Assembly (NCBI GenBank): GCA_030614245.1
Contig: JAUWKK010000087.1
Span: 1-9,210, forward strand
Direction: 5' to 3'
Source of the DNA: Planctomycetota bacterium
Lineage (GTDB): Bacteria > Planctomycetota > PUPC01 > JABMSA01 > JAUWKK01
Length of the DNA stretch: 9,210 nt
In this document: piece after piece, positions 6,931 to 9,210 of the stretch
Numbering within the stretch: position 1 is the first letter of the stretch
Layout of the letters: the number at the start of each line of letters is the position of its first letter
Program-made: the position numbers and the translations under genes
Notes under the pieces: generated by a model
Seen by the model: only the letters and a program-made list of their open reading frames with translations
Told to the model about the DNA's origin: nothing
Database searches by the model: none

Positions 6931-7830
6931 CTACTGGGAACGATCCAGGTACCAGTTTGGGAGCCCTTCGTAGACGGAGTAGGCGGCGGTGATGTTTATT
7001 ACCATCGGGTAGTTCTCCTTTGCGTTTGGGCCCTTCATGTGCCAGTAGCACCGCACCACGGGCACCCTCGTGCCGCAGCCCGGCAGGCGGCCGCTATAGC
7101 CATCTGCGGTCAGCTTCTTGACCTCGAACCACGAGAGCACATCGTCGCCGTTGCCATCGGCCATTCTGATGAACTCCGGCATACTGGGGGCACCCCCGAT
7201 CCATTGCCATTCGTTGGGTTTCCCGCCTTGGGTGGGAACAGTGCCTTTGACCCACTCGCACGGCTCCGCGCACCACTCGAACATGTAACTGCACGGGATA
7301 GTGTCGCGACCATCGCCCTTGTCGGACGTGAACTCTATGCCATTTATCTGCTTATCGCCATATCCGACGGGCGCATCGGTGTCGGTGTTCTCGAACTGGT
7401 CCCATTTCGAGTTGTCGCCCGCCCAGAACCACCCGTCGGGTCTGCCTCCCTGCGAGCCGGAGCTGGGATCGTCCGGGCACAGGAGCGACCCGCTGTTGCT
7501 CTTGACCCGCACTTTGCCGTTGTCGAAGTCGCTCGCGAGCCAGTCTTCATAATCGAAGTAAGTATCCAGCAGTGCCGGCGCGCCCCTGCGCATGGGTGCT
7601 GCGAGCAGTGTCAGCCACGGCGGGTAGTAGGCGCCGTCGCCGTAGTTAGCCCTGTACATCTCCAGGCCTTCGCTGATCGAGCGGAGATTGTTCTTGCACG
7701 TGATCCTGCGGGCCAGTTTTCGCGCCTCGCTTATCGCCGGCAAAAGCATTCCGGCAAGGATTGCTATGATTGCAATCACCACCAGAAGCTCGATCAAGGT
7801 GAAACCATCGCGCCTGCCTGATCTTAGCAT
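6931..7830 (-). CDS. Prepilin-type (pseudopilin) protein with N-methylation signal and EF-hand loop
   Basis: 299 residues. The class III prepilin signal is clear: RRDG cut before Phe10 (GFTLIELLVVIAIIAIL), Glu5 of the mature protein present (Glu14), then the hydrophobic assembly helix to about residue 31 and an amphipathic continuation (SEARKLARR). After processing by prepilin peptidase it would join a pseudopilus or pilus. It is about twice the length of classical GspG and resembles the long prepilin-type proteins common in planctomycete-like bacteria. Typical features include LLCPDDP (116-122), an N-terminal block TCKNNLRSI, and VVRCYWHM (258-265) near the C-terminus. Residues 225-236 form a canonical EF-hand loop. 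The ATG at 7830 is chosen over the upstream in-frame ATG at 7926 because it gives a normal short leader and has AAAAGG (7838-7843) 7 nt before it; the longer version would also start upstream of the promoter -10. It is first in the secretion gene set and has its own promoter. Confidence 0.92.
   Translation of the reverse strand: MLRSGRRDGFTLIELLVVIAIIAILAGMLLPAISEARKLARRITCKNNLRSISEGLEMYRANYGDGAYYPPWLTLLAAPMRRGAPALLDTYFDYEDWLASDFDNGKVRVKSNSGSLLCPDDPSSGSQGGRPDGWFWAGDNSKWDQFENTDTDAPVGYGDKQINGIEFTSDKGDGRDTIPCSYMFEWCAEPCEWVKGTVPTQGGKPNEWQWIGGAPSMPEFIRMADGNGDDVLSWFEVKKLTADGYSGRLPGCGTRVPVVRCYWHMKGPNAKENYPMVINITAAYSVYEGLPNWYLDRSQ
7123..7158 (-). other. EF-hand calcium-binding loop encoded within the pseudopilin
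   Basis: Residues 225-236 read DGNGDDVLSWFE. The ligand positions fit the EF-hand consensus: Asp at 1, Asn at 3, Asp at 5, a hydrophobic residue at 8 (Leu), Ser at 9 and Glu at 12, followed by a helix-like VKKLTADGY. Position 6 is Asp instead of the usual Gly. Calcium binding by the major pseudopilin is established for type II secretion GspG proteins, through a different loop. Confidence 0.65.
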
Positions 7831-7905
7831 TACGTGGCCTTTTCTCTTGACAAGATGGGACGTAACTGCATTGCAGCAGAAACACGTGCTCCTCTCTCCC
7901 GGGCA

Positions 7906-7934
7906 ATTATAGGGCGGAAAAATCACAAAAGCAA
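7906..7934 (-). promoter_or_regulatory. Sigma70-type promoter for the pseudopilin-secretin genes
   Basis: Read on the minus strand, a perfect -10 TATAAT (7911-7906) lies 17 bp downstream of TTGCTT (7934-7929), which keeps the conserved TTG of the -35 box. The spacer is T-rich. The predicted start of transcription is near 7899, giving an untranslated leader of about 70 nt before the ATG at 7830. The rest of the 275-bp gap (7831-8105) holds the palindrome at 7999-8026 and nothing else that I can interpret. Confidence 0.65.
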
Positions 7935-7998
7935 GGTGTATGAAGGTAATGGCTGGTAAATAGATGTAAGGCAGAACGGGCTCGCCTGACGACGAGTG

Positions 7999-8026
7999 GT
8001 AGGGGCGGTTCGCGAACCGCCCCTAC
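7999..8026. repeat. Perfect 28-bp palindrome (REP-like)
   Basis: The half-site GTAGGGGCGGTTCG is followed directly by its exact reverse complement, with the centre at TTCGCGAA. As RNA it would fold into a very stable G+C-rich stem on either strand. No T-run follows on either side, so a classical intrinsic terminator is unlikely, although it sits where one would be expected, between the isomerase stop and the pseudopilin promoter. Palindromes of this form (GTAGGGGCG...CGCCCCTAC) recur in intergenic regions of many environmental genomes, from memory, which points to a dispersed REP-type element. Confidence 0.85.
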
Positions 8027-8105
8027 ACTGGAACAGAATGGCAAAAGTCGGAGCCTGCTCACGGCGTCTATTCCGTCACATACTGCCGTGCGATCCGGCG
8101 GGACG

Positions 8106-8858
8106 TTACTTGCCCATATCCTTCAGGGCCTTGAGGCACATCTCGACAGTCTCCAGAGGGGGGAAGCGATAGCACTCCTGCTCGACTATATACCATTCGC
8201 TCTTGCCGATGCTCTCGCAGAGCCTGAAGAGGTCATCCCAGCGGACGTCTCCTTCACCGATCAGGGCTTTGTCATCAGTGGCGGAGTACTCCTTGAGGTG
8301 AACGGTGAGCGCTCGCCCGGGGTATCGTTCGACATAAGGCACCACGTCGGCGCCGCCCAGCAGGCCGTTGCCGGTATCAACCTGCATGACGACCCGCTCG
8401 TCCGTCGCTCCGAAGAAGATGTCCCACGGCATCTCGCCGTCCATCTCGGTGAACTCGATGTTATGGTTATGGTAGCCGGTGAACATTCCGTGCGGCTCGA
8501 GCTTCGCGGAGATGCCGTTCATTATCGCGGCGGTTTCCAGCCAGGCCGCCTTGGAGTTGCGGCGCTCTTCCGGCAGCGATGGGACGATCAGGAACTTGTT
8601 CCCCAGGATGCGGTTGAACTCGATGGTCTTCTCGAGTTCATCGCCGAGCAGCGTACCGATGGCGGTATGCGTCCCGCAGACTTTCAGGCCGAGGTCGTCG
8701 AGCATACTTCGCAGATCCTCGGCGGAGCAATCATAGTACCCGGCGAACTCGACGGCTTCGTAGCCCATCTCCGCAACGGCCTTCAGCGTGCCGGGAAGGT
8801 CCTTCGCACAATCATGCCGAACCGAATACAACTGCAACCCGATGGGAATTCTTGCCAT
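8106..8858 (-). CDS. Sugar phosphate isomerase/epimerase-family protein (xylose isomerase-like TIM barrel)
   Basis: 250 residues, the normal length for single-domain members of the AP-endonuclease-2/xylose isomerase-like barrel family, which isomerise, epimerise or dehydrate sugars and inositol derivatives using a divalent metal. Expected features are present: N-terminal IGLQLYSVR (6-14), strand GYEAVEFAGYY (32-42), CGTHTAI (61-67), HNHNIEF with candidate ligand Glu135, QVDTGN with Asp161, VHLKEY with His187, and IVEQE with Glu226/Glu228. These make up the usual Glu/Asp/His/Glu metal site. The ATG at 8858 is preferred to the in-frame ATG at 8894 because AAGGGAG (8866-8872) lies 7 nt upstream and the conserved barrel starts right after it; the longer start would also overlap the preceding gene. 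No signal peptide, so cytoplasmic. It lies 32 bp after the acyltransferase gene, likely one transcript. The exact substrate cannot be named. Confidence 0.9.
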   Translation of the reverse strand: MARIPIGLQLYSVRHDCAKDLPGTLKAVAEMGYEAVEFAGYYDCSAEDLRSMLDDLGLKVCGTHTAIGTLLGDELEKTIEFNRILGNKFLIVPSLPEERRNSKAAWLETAAIMNGISAKLEPHGMFTGYHNHNIEFTEMDGEMPWDIFFGATDERVVMQVDTGNGLLGGADVVPYVERYPGRALTVHLKEYSATDDKALIGEGDVRWDDLFRLCESIGKSEWYIVEQECYRFPPLETVEMCLKALKDMGK

Positions 8859-8890
8859 CTCTCGTCTCCCTTGTCCAAATGCCGAAGAAA

Positions 8891-9210
8891 TCATAACGTG
8901 AGGAAGTAATCATTGAACGGAACGCCGCCGCTGCGTTTCTCGATCGCCTGCGCCTTCACGACGTTGGCCGCGATCACGTTGACGATGTCGTCGACGTCGT
9001 CACCGCGCGAGAGATCGTCAACCGGCAGCGATATCCCCTGTGAACAGAGCATGGACCTGCATCCCGGTATCAGCCAGCGGAATGCCTTGTATACCGTGTT
9101 GGCGACGTCGAGGTTCGGGCCGATCAGCACGTTCGCGGGCTCGTCAATGAACGGGCAGCCTTTCTTGTTACGTGCGACGGCGGGATTGATCGCCGCGTCA
9201 ACCTGGCACG
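8891..9210 (-). CDS. Phosphate acetyl/butyryltransferase-family protein, C-terminal fragment (runs off the window)
   Basis: About 106 residues are visible up to the TGA at 8891-8893; the start lies beyond 9210. The frame reads QVDAAINPAVARNKKG, then VLIGPNLDVANTVYKAF, LSRGDDVDDIVNVIA and a short tail. These match the C-terminal part of the Pta/Ptb family, with the 'DAAI-P-VA-xK', 'PN-(L/I)-(D/E)-xxN-xx-YK' and 'LSRG' blocks. These enzymes exchange acyl groups between CoA and phosphate (for example acetyl-CoA to acetyl phosphate) in fermentation or acyl-phosphate metabolism. Acetyl and butyryl specificity cannot be separated from this part. The family is normally about 300-340 residues, so roughly two thirds is missing because of the window edge, not truncation. 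It probably forms an operon with the isomerase-type gene 32 bp downstream. Confidence 0.82.
   Translation of the reverse strand, partial: CQVDAAINPAVARNKKGCPFIDEPANVLIGPNLDVANTVYKAFRWLIPGCRSMLCSQGISLPVDDLSRGDDVDDIVNVIAANVVKAQAIEKRSGGVPFNDYFLTL

Noticed and set aside
7866..7876. Short palindrome CTGCATTGCAG in the leader of the pseudopilin mRNA, a possible operator.
   Set aside because: Only 5-bp arms; this is expected by chance and no second copy is visible nearby.

Overview
All seven genes I can support in this window lie on the minus strand, so transcription runs from high to low coordinates. GC content looks high. The gene types suggest a free-living Gram-negative bacterium: a TPR-containing outer-membrane secretin, a long prepilin-type protein of the kind abundant in Planctomycetes and relatives, a PilM-like protein, and a multidomain secreted metalloprotease with PPC and Ig-like domains. 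A member of the PVC superphylum (planctomycete-like), probably an uncultured lineage, is my best guess. That is an inference from gene style, not a placement.

Layout in transcription order: (1) 9210-8891, the C-terminal third of a phosphate acetyl/butyryltransferase-family enzyme, cut by the window edge. (2) 8858-8106, a sugar phosphate isomerase/epimerase-type TIM barrel, 32 bp downstream and probably in the same operon. (3) 8105-7831, a 275-bp gap holding a perfect 28-bp palindrome and a good sigma70-type promoter for the genes below. (4) 7830-6931, a prepilin-like (pseudopilin) protein with a canonical EF-hand calcium loop. (5) 6891-4285, an 868-aa secretin with an N-terminal Pro/Glu/Lys-rich linker and TPR-like helices. 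(6) 4284-4173, a short gap almost filled by an imperfect inverted repeat of the 'TGTCATTCTGAG' type. (7) 4172-3600, a small secreted Ig-like protein whose signal-peptide region contains an in-frame 78-bp array of 7-bp repeats. (8) 3596-834, a 920-aa secreted HExxH zinc metalloprotease, translationally coupled to gene 7. (9) 727 to beyond base 1, a PilM-like type IV pilus assembly ATPase-fold protein, cut by the window edge.

The genes from 7830 to 1 read as a type II secretion / type IV pilus-like locus: pseudopilin, outer-membrane channel, inner-membrane/cytoplasmic PilM. Two exported proteins sit inside it, a large adhesive-looking metalloprotease and a small Ig-like partner. The obvious hypothesis is that the protease is cargo or a surface-anchored product of this machine. 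The two metabolic genes upstream look unrelated. The window has no RNA gene, CRISPR array, transposase or prophage gene that I can see. The less ordinary material is the three different palindromic or heptad repeat elements placed between, and in one case inside, these genes.
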